From Novosphingobium aureum (GTDB lineage: Bacteria > Pseudomonadota > Alphaproteobacteria > Sphingomonadales > Sphingomonadaceae): a stretch of DNA of 64,000 bases. Position 1 is the stretch's first letter, and each line of letters opens with the position of its first letter. Where the stretch lies: NCBI RefSeq assembly GCF_015865035.1, contig NZ_JADZGI010000001.1:434001-498000 (forward strand), given 5' to 3'. The position numbers were made by a program, and so were the translations under genes. The notes beneath the pieces were generated by a model. It made no database searches. It saw nothing but the letters and a program-made list of their open reading frames with translations, and was not told the origin of the DNA. Positions 56,330 to 64,000 of the stretch are shown here, one piece after another.

Positions 56330-57199
56330 ATGGTTTTCAGGGGCGCGGATGCGGATGTGGGCCGGATGGCCCCGGCGGGCGGCACCTTCGGTCGTGCGGG
56401 AACTTCGTCGTCGGGAACGTCATCTTCGGGAAACTGGCCCGGGCGTGAACCGGCGGCCGGGCAGGCCCTGGCATCCTCGCGCTCCGATTCGCAGCGCTTC
56501 GGCAATGACGAGGCTGCGGCTTACGGCAAGGGCGGCGAGTTCGATCTCGGCGACGAGGACATCCGCCTGCCCTGGCTCGAAGGCGACGACGAAGACTACG
56601 AGGAGCAGGGCGGCTTCAACGCGCAGACCGCGATCCTGATTGCCTCCGCATTGCTGGCCATCGCCCTTATGGCCGGTGGCATCGTCTGGGCGCTGCAGGA
56701 CCGCGGCGGCAGCGAGCTTGTCGCCGATGGCGGCGTGATCGAGGCGCCAGCGGAGCCCTACAAGACCCGTCCGCAGGATCCGGGCGGCGAGGTGGTCGAC
56801 GGTACCGGCGACACCAGCTTCGCAGTCGCCGAAGGCCAGTCGCGCACACCGAGCATCGCGCCGGGCGAAGATGGCCCGCGCCCCGGCTTCGAGAGCATCG
56901 CTGAACCGTCGCCCAGCACCTCGGCCGAGGCCCCCGCGCCCGCGCCGAGCGAACCGGCGGTATCCGGCGTGGGGGTGCAGGTCGGCGCCTATACCTCGAA
57001 GGCCGACGCCGAAGCCGGCTGGAATGCGCTCAAGGTCCAGTACGCAGACCTCGCCGGGATCGACCACCGCGTGCTGCAGGGACAGGCCGACATCGGCACC
57101 GTTTTCCGCCTTCAGGCCGTGCCCGGCGATCTCGCTGCGGCCAAGAGGCTGTGTTCGGGCATGAAGGCCGCCGGCCTTTCCTGCCAGGTCAAGAAATGA
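56330..57199 (+). CDS. SPOR-domain membrane protein
   Basis: A 289-residue bitopic protein. The cytoplasmic N-terminus (1-97) is Gly/Ser/Asp-rich and disordered, a single transmembrane helix spans about 100-121 (TAILIASALLAIALMAGGIVWAL), a Pro/Glu/Ala-rich periplasmic linker follows, and a SPOR domain (about 212-289, VGVQVGAYTSKADAEAGWNAL to the end) binds denuded peptidoglycan glycans at the septum. It starts 3 bases after argS and precedes nagZ, a peptidoglycan-recycling enzyme. A cell-division role is likely. Confidence 0.92.
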   Translation: MVFRGADADVGRMAPAGGTFGRAGTSSSGTSSSGNWPGREPAAGQALASSRSDSQRFGNDEAAAYGKGGEFDLGDEDIRLPWLEGDDEDYEEQGGFNAQTAILIASALLAIALMAGGIVWALQDRGGSELVADGGVIEAPAEPYKTRPQDPGGEVVDGTGDTSFAVAEGQSRTPSIAPGEDGPRPGFESIAEPSPSTSAEAPAPAPSEPAVSGVGVQVGAYTSKADAEAGWNALKVQYADLAGIDHRVLQGQADIGTVFRLQAVPGDLAAAKRLCSGMKAAGLSCQVKK

Positions 57200-57333
57200 G
57201 CGGTGCGGCGCGAAGCCTGTCTTCGCGCCAGCTGCCTGCCGCTCGCGGTGCGCAAGGCTCGTCCACAGCCTGATCCACGCCCGGATCGCGCTGTTGCCTT
57301 GCGATCCGCTGGCGATTGGGCGATGCATTCGCG

Positions 57334-58347
57334 ATGATACCCGCGATTTTCGGCCTTTCCGGGCTTACTCTTGGCGCCGAGGAGCGCGCCTTTTTCCGTG
57401 ATGCTGACCCGGCAGGCTACATCCTGTTCGGGCGCAACGTGGAGAGCCGTGCGCAGCTGCGCGCGCTGACCGACGAGTTGCGCGCGATCCACGGGCGCGA
57501 GCACCTGCTCATCAGCATCGACCAGGAAGGTGGCCGGGTGGCGCGCATGAAGCCGCCGGTCTGGCCCGCCTATCCGCCGGGCGAAGTCTTCGACAAGCTC
57601 TACGATGTGGCGCCCGCTTCTGCGATCGAGGCCGCGCGCGCCAATGCCGAGGCGCTGGGGCTTGACCTTGCCGAAGCGGGTATCACCGTCGATTGCCACC
57701 CCTCGCTCGACGTGCGCCAGCGCGGCGCGCACGACGTCATCGGCGATCGCGCCTTCGGGTTCGAGCCGATGCGCGTGGCGGCCCTCGGGCGCGCTGCGCT
57801 CGATGGACTTGCGCGTGCCGGGGTGGTCGGGTGCATCAAGCACATCCCGGGGCACGGGCGTGCCATGGCCGACAGCCACAAGGAACTGCCCACCGTCACC
57901 GCCAGCGCCGAGGAACTGGAGAGCGACCTCGCTCCGTTTCGCGCGCTTGCCGCAGCGCCGATCGGGATGACCGCGCACGTGCGCTACACCACGTGGGACG
58001 CCGAGCTGCCGGGTACGCTTTCGCCTGTCGTCGTGAACGAGGTCATCCGGGGCAGGATCGGCTTTTCCGGGCTGCTGCTCAGCGACGATCTCGACATGGA
58101 GGCGCTTTCCGGTTCGGTGCCCGAACGGGCCGAGCGCGCGGTCGCGGCAGGATGCGACATCGCTCTCAACTGCTGGGCGAAGATGGACGACATGATCGGC
58201 ATCGCGCAGCGCCTGCCCGTCATGTCCGCCGAGAGCGCGGCGCGCCTCGAGACCGCATTGGCCTCGCTGCCGGGCGATGCCGGGCAGGGCGATCACGCCG
58301 CGCTCGTCGCCCGCCGCGAGGCGCTGCTGGCGCAGGCCATGGCGTGA
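57334..58347 (+). CDS. nagZ: Beta-N-acetylhexosaminidase (peptidoglycan recycling)
   Basis: GH3 enzyme of 337 residues that cleaves N-acetylglucosamine from anhydromuropeptides in the cytoplasm. The GH3 motif KHIPGHGRAMADSHKELP contains the His/Asp general acid/base dyad, and LLSDDLDMEALSG carries the nucleophilic Asp. SIDQEGGRVARMKPP is the other diagnostic block. The first ATG is 57334 (MIPAIFGLSG); TTG 57316 is less likely. The scpA start follows its stop by 3 bases. Confidence 0.96.
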   Translation: MIPAIFGLSGLTLGAEERAFFRDADPAGYILFGRNVESRAQLRALTDELRAIHGREHLLISIDQEGGRVARMKPPVWPAYPPGEVFDKLYDVAPASAIEAARANAEALGLDLAEAGITVDCHPSLDVRQRGAHDVIGDRAFGFEPMRVAALGRAALDGLARAGVVGCIKHIPGHGRAMADSHKELPTVTASAEELESDLAPFRALAAAPIGMTAHVRYTTWDAELPGTLSPVVVNEVIRGRIGFSGLLLSDDLDMEALSGSVPERAERAVAAGCDIALNCWAKMDDMIGIAQRLPVMSAESAARLETALASLPGDAGQGDHAALVARREALLAQAMA

Positions 58348-58350
58348 TCC

Positions 58351-59175
58351 ATGGCCGCGGGGGGCACGGACAGGACGGTGGAGCAGAGTGCGCAGCTCGA
58401 TCTCGAGATGGTCGAGGTCATCACCGGCGCGCAGGATCGCAAGGAAGCGCTCTACCTCGAGATCGAGGGCTGGGAAGGGCCGCTCGACCTGCTGCTCGAC
58501 CTCGCCCGACGCCAGAAGGTGGACCTGCGGCGCATCTCGATCCTCGAACTTGTCGATGCGTACCTCGACTATGTCGACGAGGCGGACGAGCTGCGTCTCG
58601 AACTTGCCGCCGACTATCTCGTGATGGCGGCCTGGCTCGCCTACCTCAAGTCGGCGATGCTGCTGCCCAAGGAAGAGCAGCCCGACCCCAGCCCCGAGGA
58701 ACTGGCGCTGCGCCTCCAACTGCGCCTCCAGCGCCTTGGCGCGATGCGTGAGGCGGCGGCGCGGCTGATGGCGCGCGACCGGCTTGGGCGCGACGTCTTC
58801 GCACGCGGCGCTCCCGAGGGGCTGCGTGTCGAGAAGCGCGCCTTGTGGCAGTGCTCGTGGTACCAGCTCGTGCGCGGCTATGGCGATGTGAAGGTGCGCA
58901 ACCAGCCGGTCGTGCACATGGTGCGCGAACGCATGGTGATGACGCTCGACAGCGCGATCCAGCGCGTCTCGTCGATGCTGGGTGTGGCGATCGACTGGAT
59001 GGAGCTGCGCGAATTCCTGCCGCCTGCGCGCGATGCCTGGACCAATGCGCAGCTTCGCAAGTCGGCGCTCGCCTCCAGTTTCGTCGCCGCGCTCGAACTG
59101 GCGCGCACGGGCCGCGCCGAACTGGTGCAGGACGAGACGTTCGGCCCGCTCCGGCTCAAGGCGCTGCGTCCATGA
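58351..59175 (+). CDS. scpA: Segregation and condensation protein A
   Basis: Kleisin subunit (274 residues) that bridges the SMC heads. The N-terminal kleisin block YLEIEGWEGPLDLLLDLARRQKVDLRRISILELVDAYL and the following helices (ADYLVMAAWLAYLKSAMLLP) bind the SMC neck; the C-terminal winged-helix region (ELREFLPPARDAWTNAQLRKSALASSFVAALELAR) contacts the SMC cap. It starts 3 bases after nagZ and overlaps scpB by ATGA. Its partner Smc is encoded at 30.2-33.6 kb. Confidence 0.97.
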   Translation: MAAGGTDRTVEQSAQLDLEMVEVITGAQDRKEALYLEIEGWEGPLDLLLDLARRQKVDLRRISILELVDAYLDYVDEADELRLELAADYLVMAAWLAYLKSAMLLPKEEQPDPSPEELALRLQLRLQRLGAMREAAARLMARDRLGRDVFARGAPEGLRVEKRALWQCSWYQLVRGYGDVKVRNQPVVHMVRERMVMTLDSAIQRVSSMLGVAIDWMELREFLPPARDAWTNAQLRKSALASSFVAALELARTGRAELVQDETFGPLRLKALRP

Positions 59176-59912
59176 GCGAAACCGGCACCGAGCACGAGCC
59201 CGAGAACGAGCCCGGCGAAACCCCCGGGGATCTCGTACGCGCGCTCGAAGCGACGCTTTTTGCCGCCGAGGAGCCGATGACGCCCGAGCAGCTCTCGCGC
59301 CATTTGGGCGGAACCAGCGTGCGCCGGGCGCTTAAGGTGCTTCAGACGCATTATGCGGGGCGCGGTGTAAATCTCGTCGAGCGCGGCGGGCGCTGGCATT
59401 TCCAGACCGCGCCCGATCTCGCGCATCTCTTGCGCCGCGAGAAGGAGGAAGTGCGCCGCCTCTCGCGCGCGGCGACCGAAGTGCTCGCGATCATCGCCTA
59501 CCACGAACCCGTCAGCCGCGCCGAGATCGAGGCGATCCGCGGCGTGGCGACCGCCAAGGGGACGCTCGACGTGCTGATGGAGGCGGGCTGGGTGCGCACC
59601 GCAGGACGGCGCGAGGTGCCCGGGCGCCCCGTGATCTACGCGACGACGAGCGAGTTTCTTACCCATTTCGGGCTCGGAACGCTCAGGGACTTACCCGGAA
59701 TCGACGAATTGCGCGCGGCGGGGCTGCTTGATCCGGTCGATGATGATATGATCGAAGCCGCGCTCTCGCCGGCAGACGGCGACGAGGCCCGTTCGCAAGG
59801 CGCTCCCGAGGACGATTTTCCCGGAGACGAAGCCTCCGGACAGGACCGCGCCGCCGATCATGACCGCCCTGCGACCGAACCGGGTCTAAACGATGACGGA
59901 CTTCCAACTTAG
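59172..59912 (+). CDS. scpB: Segregation and condensation protein B
   Basis: A 246-residue winged-helix protein that dimerises on ScpA in the SMC complex. Core motifs are VRALEATLFAAEEPMTPEQLSRHLG, LSRAATEVLAIIAYHEPVSRAEIEAIRGV and VPGRPVIYATTSEFLTHFGL. The last 60 residues are an acidic, probably disordered tail (Asp/Glu/Gly-rich). Its ATG overlaps the scpA stop. tatA follows after 66 bases. Confidence 0.96.
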   Translation: MSETGTEHEPENEPGETPGDLVRALEATLFAAEEPMTPEQLSRHLGGTSVRRALKVLQTHYAGRGVNLVERGGRWHFQTAPDLAHLLRREKEEVRRLSRAATEVLAIIAYHEPVSRAEIEAIRGVATAKGTLDVLMEAGWVRTAGRREVPGRPVIYATTSEFLTHFGLGTLRDLPGIDELRAAGLLDPVDDDMIEAALSPADGDEARSQGAPEDDFPGDEASGQDRAADHDRPATEPGLNDDGLPT

Positions 59913-59978
59913 TCCGAAACCGCCTAGACGAGCGGTGACGCGGCGCTGAATCGCCGCACTGCACTTTGGAGTAGAAAG

Positions 59979-60224
59979 ATGGGTAGCTTCTCGATCTGGC
60001 ACTGGCTCATTGTCCTGGTGATCGTGCTCGTGCTGTTCGGACGCGGCCGCGTGTCTGAAATCATGGGTGACTTCGGCAAGGGCATCAAGAGCTTCAAGGA
60101 CGGCATGAACGACGAGGATAAGGCCGCGTCGGACAAGTCGGACGCCAAGCCCGCCGCGCAGATCGGTTCCTCGCAGGCCGACACCAGCGCGACCACCAGC
60201 GAAACCAAGAACACCCAGGCCTGA
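59979..60224 (+). CDS. tatA: Sec-independent protein translocase TatA
   Basis: An 81-residue pore-forming subunit of the twin-arginine translocase. It starts MGSFSIWHWLIVLVIVLVLFGRGRVSEIMGDFGKGIKSFKDG: a short helix, the FG hinge, then an amphipathic helix with the Lys-rich end. The charged, Ser/Ala-rich tail is disordered. GGAGTAGAA precedes ATG 59979. First of tatA-tatB-tatC. Confidence 0.97.
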   Translation: MGSFSIWHWLIVLVIVLVLFGRGRVSEIMGDFGKGIKSFKDGMNDEDKAASDKSDAKPAAQIGSSQADTSATTSETKNTQA

Positions 60225-60245
60225 TCCGGACCGCCGCGACCGGCC

Positions 60246-60746
60246 ATGTTCGATATCGGTGCAACCGAACTCCTGATGGTCGTCGTCGTGGCGATCGTCG
60301 TCATCGGCCCCAAGGACATGCCGATGGCGATGCGCACGGCTGGCCGCTGGATTGGCAAGATGCGCAAGGTCACAGGCCATTTCCGATCGGGTATCGACGC
60401 CATGGTGCGCGAGGCCGAGCTCGAGGAGATGGAAAAGAAGTGGCGCGAGCAGAACGAGGCGATCATGAACGCCGCGCCCAAGCTGCCGACCGCGGCGGAA
60501 CTGGCGGCGCCTTCGACCAAGACGCCTGAAGAGAAAGCCAACGCTGCACCCGCCGCGCTACCGGCGAGTGAAGCGGCGCCTGCCGAGGCAGCAGGTGACA
60601 CGGCCGCAGCAGTCCCCCCCGAGGTCGGAGCCACGAAACCGGACGGCGAGGATGCTGCAGCGAAGGAGGACGCCATCGGTGCTCCCCGGCAGGCCGAGTT
60701 CGATCTGCCCGCAGCTTCCACCCAGACCACTTCCGCCTCGTCCTGA
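60246..60746 (+). CDS. tatB: Sec-independent protein translocase TatB
   Basis: A 166-residue Tat receptor subunit. It starts MFDIGATELLMVVVVAIVVIGPKDMPMAMRTAGRWIGKMRK, which has the TatB Glu in the membrane helix and the GPKDMP hinge, followed by an amphipathic helix and a long Ala/Glu/Pro-rich disordered C-terminus. It lies 21 bases after tatA and 15 before tatC. It forms the signal-peptide receptor with TatC. Confidence 0.97.
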   Translation: MFDIGATELLMVVVVAIVVIGPKDMPMAMRTAGRWIGKMRKVTGHFRSGIDAMVREAELEEMEKKWREQNEAIMNAAPKLPTAAELAAPSTKTPEEKANAAPAALPASEAAPAEAAGDTAAAVPPEVGATKPDGEDAAAKEDAIGAPRQAEFDLPAASTQTTSASS

Positions 60747-60761
60747 TCGAGCACGCAATCC

Positions 60762-61577
60762 ATGGCCTTCAAGATTTCGGATATCGACGATTCGCAGGCG
60801 CCGCTGCTCGAACACCTGGTCGAGCTGCGCGGTCGCCTGATGCGCGCGGTGGCGGCGTTTCTCGTCGCCTTCGCGGTATGCTTCTACTTCGCCGACGACA
60901 TCTTCGGCTTTCTGGTCAAGCCGCTCACCGCCGCCTTTCCCGCGGGTGAGGGCAAGCTGATCTACACCAAGCTCTACGAGGCCTTCTTCGTCGAGGTGAA
61001 GATCGCGGTCTTCGCGGCCTTCTTCGTGAGCTTCCCGGTGATTGCGAACCAGATCTGGGCGTTCATCGCGCCCGGCCTCTACGCCAACGAGAAGAAGGCC
61101 TTCCTGCCCTTCCTGATCGCGACCCCGATCCTGTTCACGATGGGGGCGGCGCTTGCCTACTACGTGGTCATGCCGACCGCGTTCCACTTCTTCCTCGGCT
61201 TCCAGGGCAGTGCCGGCGGGCTCCAGCTCGAGGCGCTGCCGGGGACCGGCGACTATCTCTCGCTGGTCATGCAGTTTATCCTTGCCTTCGGCATCAGCTT
61301 CCTGCTGCCGGTACTGCTGATGTTGCTCAACCGCGCCGGGATCGTGACGCGCGAGCAGTCGGTCGCGGCGCGCCGCTATGTCATCGTCGGCATCTTCATC
61401 ATCGCCGCCGTGGCGACACCGCCCGACGTGATATCGCAGCTCCTGCTCGCGCTTCCGCTGATCCTGCTGTTCGAGGGTACGCTGCTGCTCATGTGGTTCA
61501 CTGAGAAGCGCGACGCGAAGCAGAAGATGGCGAGCGAGAGCGAGGCACAGAGCACGGTCGAGGCTCCCGCGGAATAA
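60762..61577 (+). CDS. tatC: Sec-independent protein translocase TatC
   Basis: A six-helix membrane receptor (271 residues) that recognises twin-arginine signals. The N-terminus carries APLLEHLVELRGRLMRAV, the conserved H-L-x-E-L-R motif, and the loop FLVKPLTAAFP. KLYEAFFVEVKIAVFAAFFVSFPVIANQIWAFIAPGLYANEKK covers the second conserved region with the P-G-L-Y-x-x-E signature. A likely Tat client, the serine hydrolase at 36.9 kb, is in the same window. It converges on the methyltransferase gene 12 bases later. Confidence 0.97.
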   Translation: MAFKISDIDDSQAPLLEHLVELRGRLMRAVAAFLVAFAVCFYFADDIFGFLVKPLTAAFPAGEGKLIYTKLYEAFFVEVKIAVFAAFFVSFPVIANQIWAFIAPGLYANEKKAFLPFLIATPILFTMGAALAYYVVMPTAFHFFLGFQGSAGGLQLEALPGTGDYLSLVMQFILAFGISFLLPVLLMLLNRAGIVTREQSVAARRYVIVGIFIIAAVATPPDVISQLLLALPLILLFEGTLLLMWFTEKRDAKQKMASESEAQSTVEAPAE

Positions 61578-61589
61578 GCCTGCCCGGCT

Positions 61590-62525
61590 TCATTGCGAAG
61601 GCGGCATGCAAGCCTCGGCGATGGCCCGCACGTGCGCAAGATCGGTGCCGCAGCATCCGCCCAGCACGTTGATCCAGTCCATCCGCTCGCGCATGGCCGA
61701 GTAAGCCTGCGCCAGCTCCTGCGGGTCGCCCCGGTCGAGCTGCGTCATCGCATCGAGCTCCGCATGGCTGCAGCGCGAGGCATTGGCGCGCACCCCGCCG
61801 ATCCTGCGAGTCCATGCCGCCCCCGGCTCGAATGCGCTTTCGTAATGCGTCGGGTGCGCGCAATTGACCATGAAGTAGGCGGGATAGGCGCCGGTCGCGC
61901 GGTCGAGCCCGCTTACAGCCTCGGCCAGCGTCTCGCCGCCCGGAAGCCGTCCGTCGGTCTCGACGGTGAAGCTGATCGCCACCGGCATCGCCAGCATCCG
62001 CGCCGCTTCGGTGAGGCCGATCGCCTCGGGCAGGTTGGTCATGGTGATGCCCGAGAGCATGTCGGCCCCGCCCGCCTGCAACGCGCGCGCCTGCCACAGG
62101 TGATAGTCACGCGCCTCGTTCGGGGTCATGATCCGGCCCGCCTCGTAGCCGTCCCCGCGCGGCCCGATGCAGCCGCTCACCACGATCTCGCACAGCCCCT
62201 CGCCGACTTGCGCCTGCAATGCGTGGAGCATCGCGACCGCGGCGCGGTTGAGCGCTGCCAGTTCCTCGAGATCGAGGCCCAGAGGCTGCGCCCAGTCGGA
62301 CCCGGCGCGCCAGGTAGGCGTCTCGAGCACCAGCCCGCACCCGCGGGCCAGTGCGAGCGCGATATATTCGCGGTAGTAGTCCTCGAGCGCTCTGCGCCCT
62401 TCGGGACTGCGCATGAGGACGATCGCGGCGAAGCAGGGCAGGTCGATGCCCCGGTTGTAGATTAGGTCCGTCTCAAGGCCGCCATCGGCCAGAAAGACGC
62501 GATCAAGCTGCGGCAGATGTGCCAT
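61590..62525 (-). CDS. Homocysteine S-methyltransferase family protein
   Basis: A 311-residue zinc TIM-barrel enzyme. The zinc cysteines are C222 (FMVNCAHPTH) and C291/C292 (VLGGCCGTDLAHV); LADGGLETDLIYNRG is the N-terminal barrel block. It transfers a methyl group to homocysteine or a selenium/sulfur analogue, with S-methylmethionine or SAM as likely donors in the MmuM branch, rather than methyltetrahydrofolate. The start is ATG 62525. It converges on tatC and follows the amidohydrolase gene on the same strand with a 131-base gap. Confidence 0.9.
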   Translation of the reverse strand: MAHLPQLDRVFLADGGLETDLIYNRGIDLPCFAAIVLMRSPEGRRALEDYYREYIALALARGCGLVLETPTWRAGSDWAQPLGLDLEELAALNRAAVAMLHALQAQVGEGLCEIVVSGCIGPRGDGYEAGRIMTPNEARDYHLWQARALQAGGADMLSGITMTNLPEAIGLTEAARMLAMPVAISFTVETDGRLPGGETLAEAVSGLDRATGAYPAYFMVNCAHPTHYESAFEPGAAWTRRIGGVRANASRCSHAELDAMTQLDRGDPQELAQAYSAMRERMDWINVLGGCCGTDLAHVRAIAEACMPPSQ

Positions 62526-62656
62526 GCCCGTGATCTCCCGACTCGTTCGTGTCGTGGGAACACAGCATAACCCGAAAAACACCGCTCGCGCCTGCCTCCC
62601 GTCTGCACCCCGTCGCCTTGCGGGAACGGGCTGCCCGGGTGGCTCGCAGTCTGGCC

Positions 62657-64000
62657 CTAACGCCCGCTGTCCTCGCCCTCGCGGGCTTCCTCGCGCAGTT
62701 CCTTGCTCACTGCGCGGTCCTTGGCCGAGGACCAGGCCAGCTGTCCGCCGATCCAGGTCTCGAGCACCTTCACCCCGCGCATGTCCTGCGGCGAGGCGAG
62801 CATCGGGTCGCGGTCGACGAAGAGGAAGTCGGCGCGGTAGCCCTTGGCGATGCGTCCGAGGCGGTCCTCGGCGAACATCGCGTAGGCGGCGCCGGTGGTA
62901 TAGGCCGCGAGCGCTGCCTCGCGGGTAACCGCCTCCTGCGGCTGCCAGCCACCCGAGGGCAGGCCGTCCGCGCCCTGCCGCGAGATCGCGACGGCCATGC
63001 CCTCGAAGGGATGCGCGGGTTCGACCGGGGTGTCCGAGCCGAAGGCAAGCGGGGCCCCGGTCGCGGCGATCGAGCGCCAGGCATAGGCGCCTGCAAGCCG
63101 GTCGGGCCCAAGCCGGGCTTCGGCCATGGTGCGGTCGCTGGCCTCGTGCTGGGGCTGCATCGAGGCGATGGTGCCGTGCTCGCCGAAGCGCGCGATGTCG
63201 ACGGGATCGACGATCTGCGCGTGCTCGATGCGCCAGCGCCGGTCGCCCTTGTAGGTCGCCGAAAGTTCGTCGATGGCATCGAGCACGGCGGCATTGGCCT
63301 TGTCGCCGATGGCGTGGACCGCGACCTGGAAATTGTCGAGCGCGGCGCGGCTCATCAGGTTGCCGAGCTGGGTCTCGTTGAGCTGGGGCAGGCCGCTCAC
63401 TTCGGGCGCGTCGGCATAAGGCGCCTTGAGCCATGCCCCGCGCGAGCCGAGCGCGCCGTCGAGGTAGAGTTTGACCCCGTTGAGCTTGAGCCGGTCGTCG
63501 TAGAGCCACACCGTTGGCCCCGGGCCGCCGATCAGGGCCATGTCGTCGATGCCGTGGGCGTAGGAGACGATGCGCATGCGCAGGCGTCCGCTGTCGCCCG
63601 CGCGGCGATAGGTCTGCCAGTCCTCGATGGTGGTTCCCATGTCGGCGATCGCGGTCACGCCTTGTGCGAGCAGCGCAAGCTGCGCCTCGGCAAGCGCGGC
63701 ATCGCGGTCCTCGGGGCGCGGGCGCGGGACCTTGGCCTCGACGAGCGTGGTCGCGGCATCGACGAGAACGCCTGCGGGGTCCTTCGAGCCTGCCTTGCGC
63801 AGGATCTCGCCGCCGGCCGGGGCCTTGCTGGTGCTGGTGACGCCTGCAGCCTCGAGCGCGGCGGTATTGGCCCAGCCCGCGTGCCCATCGACGCGGGTCA
63901 GCCATGCGGGCTTGCCGCCGGTCACCGCGTCGAGTTCGGCGGCGGTCGGCATGCGCTCGAGGCCCCAGGAGACCTGGTTCCACCCGGTGCCCAGGATCCA
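62657..64000 (-). CDS. Amidohydrolase family protein, YtcJ-like (5' end outside window)
   Basis: The 447 C-terminal residues of a metal-dependent amidohydrolase of the Amidohydro_3 class. The frame is open to the window edge, and the residues before the first in-window Met (GTGWNQVSWGLER) continue the family pattern, so the start lies outside. Visible blocks are WLTRVDGHAGWANTAAL, the HAIGDKANAAVLDAI strand end with a metal His, IEHAQIVDPVDIARFGEHG, SMQPQHEASD and FGSDTPVEPAHPFEGM. The first metal motif (HxH) would be upstream. Substrates of the family vary, mostly N-acyl or cyclic amides; this one is unknown. Confidence 0.9.
   Translation of the reverse strand, partial: WILGTGWNQVSWGLERMPTAAELDAVTGGKPAWLTRVDGHAGWANTAALEAAGVTSTSKAPAGGEILRKAGSKDPAGVLVDAATTLVEAKVPRPRPEDRDAALAEAQLALLAQGVTAIADMGTTIEDWQTYRRAGDSGRLRMRIVSYAHGIDDMALIGGPGPTVWLYDDRLKLNGVKLYLDGALGSRGAWLKAPYADAPEVSGLPQLNETQLGNLMSRAALDNFQVAVHAIGDKANAAVLDAIDELSATYKGDRRWRIEHAQIVDPVDIARFGEHGTIASMQPQHEASDRTMAEARLGPDRLAGAYAWRSIAATGAPLAFGSDTPVEPAHPFEGMAVAISRQGADGLPSGGWQPQEAVTREAALAAYTTGAAYAMFAEDRLGRIAKGYRADFLFVDRDPMLASPQDMRGVKVLETWIGGQLAWSSAKDRAVSKELREEAREGEDSGR

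Overview
The window is one unbroken stretch of high-GC bacterial chromosome with about 70 tightly packed genes. The families and their order point to an alphaproteobacterium, most likely of the order Sphingomonadales (Novosphingobium/Erythrobacter-like). The supporting signs are an aa3 oxidase cluster with CtaB, CoxF and CtaG running into thrC, an alphaproteobacterial-type GshA, the nagZ-scpA-scpB-tatABC block, the phoH-ybeY-corC block, and the mutY / dciA-dsbA-dsbA-smc locus. This is inferred from reading; no database search was possible. I see no tRNA, rRNA, CRISPR array, transposase, integrase or phage gene, so the region looks like core chromosome.

Layout. 1-4.5 kb: cytochrome c oxidase and its assembly factors (coxB tail, coxA, ctaB, a CoxF-like small protein, ctaG, coxC), continued by SURF1, thrC, an RNA-methyltransferase-like gene and a cytochrome b561. 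8.3-12 kb: small conserved genes (an unknown, an HNH protein, trmL), folB, a degenerate Rossmann protein, and molybdopterin synthesis (moaA, moaD, moaE). 12.3-15.3 kb: a lipoprotein, rplU-rpmA, and two tandem GNAT acetyltransferases. 15.5-24.5 kb: ygfZ, a LysR regulator divergent from pirin-nitroreductase, a secreted hydrolase, rarD, a glycine-zipper protein, a lipoprotein and gshA. 24.5-30 kb: rsmE, an M20 peptidase, ubiA, an SRAP protein, a VOC protein divergent from soxR, and a DUF924 protein.

30-41.5 kb: smc, two DsbA-like thioredoxins and dciA on the minus strand, divergent from mutY, a serine hydrolase and nudC, which overlap by start/stop codons; then a GGDEF-EAL protein. 41.5-47.7 kb: a DUF1489 gene and mgtE, a cyclophilin with a very strong terminator, a GcvA-like LysR, corC, ybeY and phoH. 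48-54.3 kb: an RcnB-like protein, a lipoprotein, an alpha/beta hydrolase, miaB, an MBL-rhodanese protein, a bestrophin-like channel and a DUF4168 protein. 54.3-64 kb: a candidate structured RNA, argS, a SPOR protein, nagZ, scpA, scpB, tatABC, a homocysteine methyltransferase and the 3' part of an amidohydrolase.

The most interesting signals are regulatory rather than a new gene system. (i) A SoxR-type operator sits in a promoter with the 19-bp spacer typical of the MerR family, and it faces the VOC gene rather than soxR. (ii) Upstream of two unrelated envelope-protein genes 26 kb apart there is a shared dyad with the same GGGTCT core and the same 16-nt spacing. (iii) A foldable non-coding segment with its own terminator lies before argS. 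(iv) The MBL-rhodanese protein keeps only the three ligands expected for a mono-iron persulfide dioxygenase.
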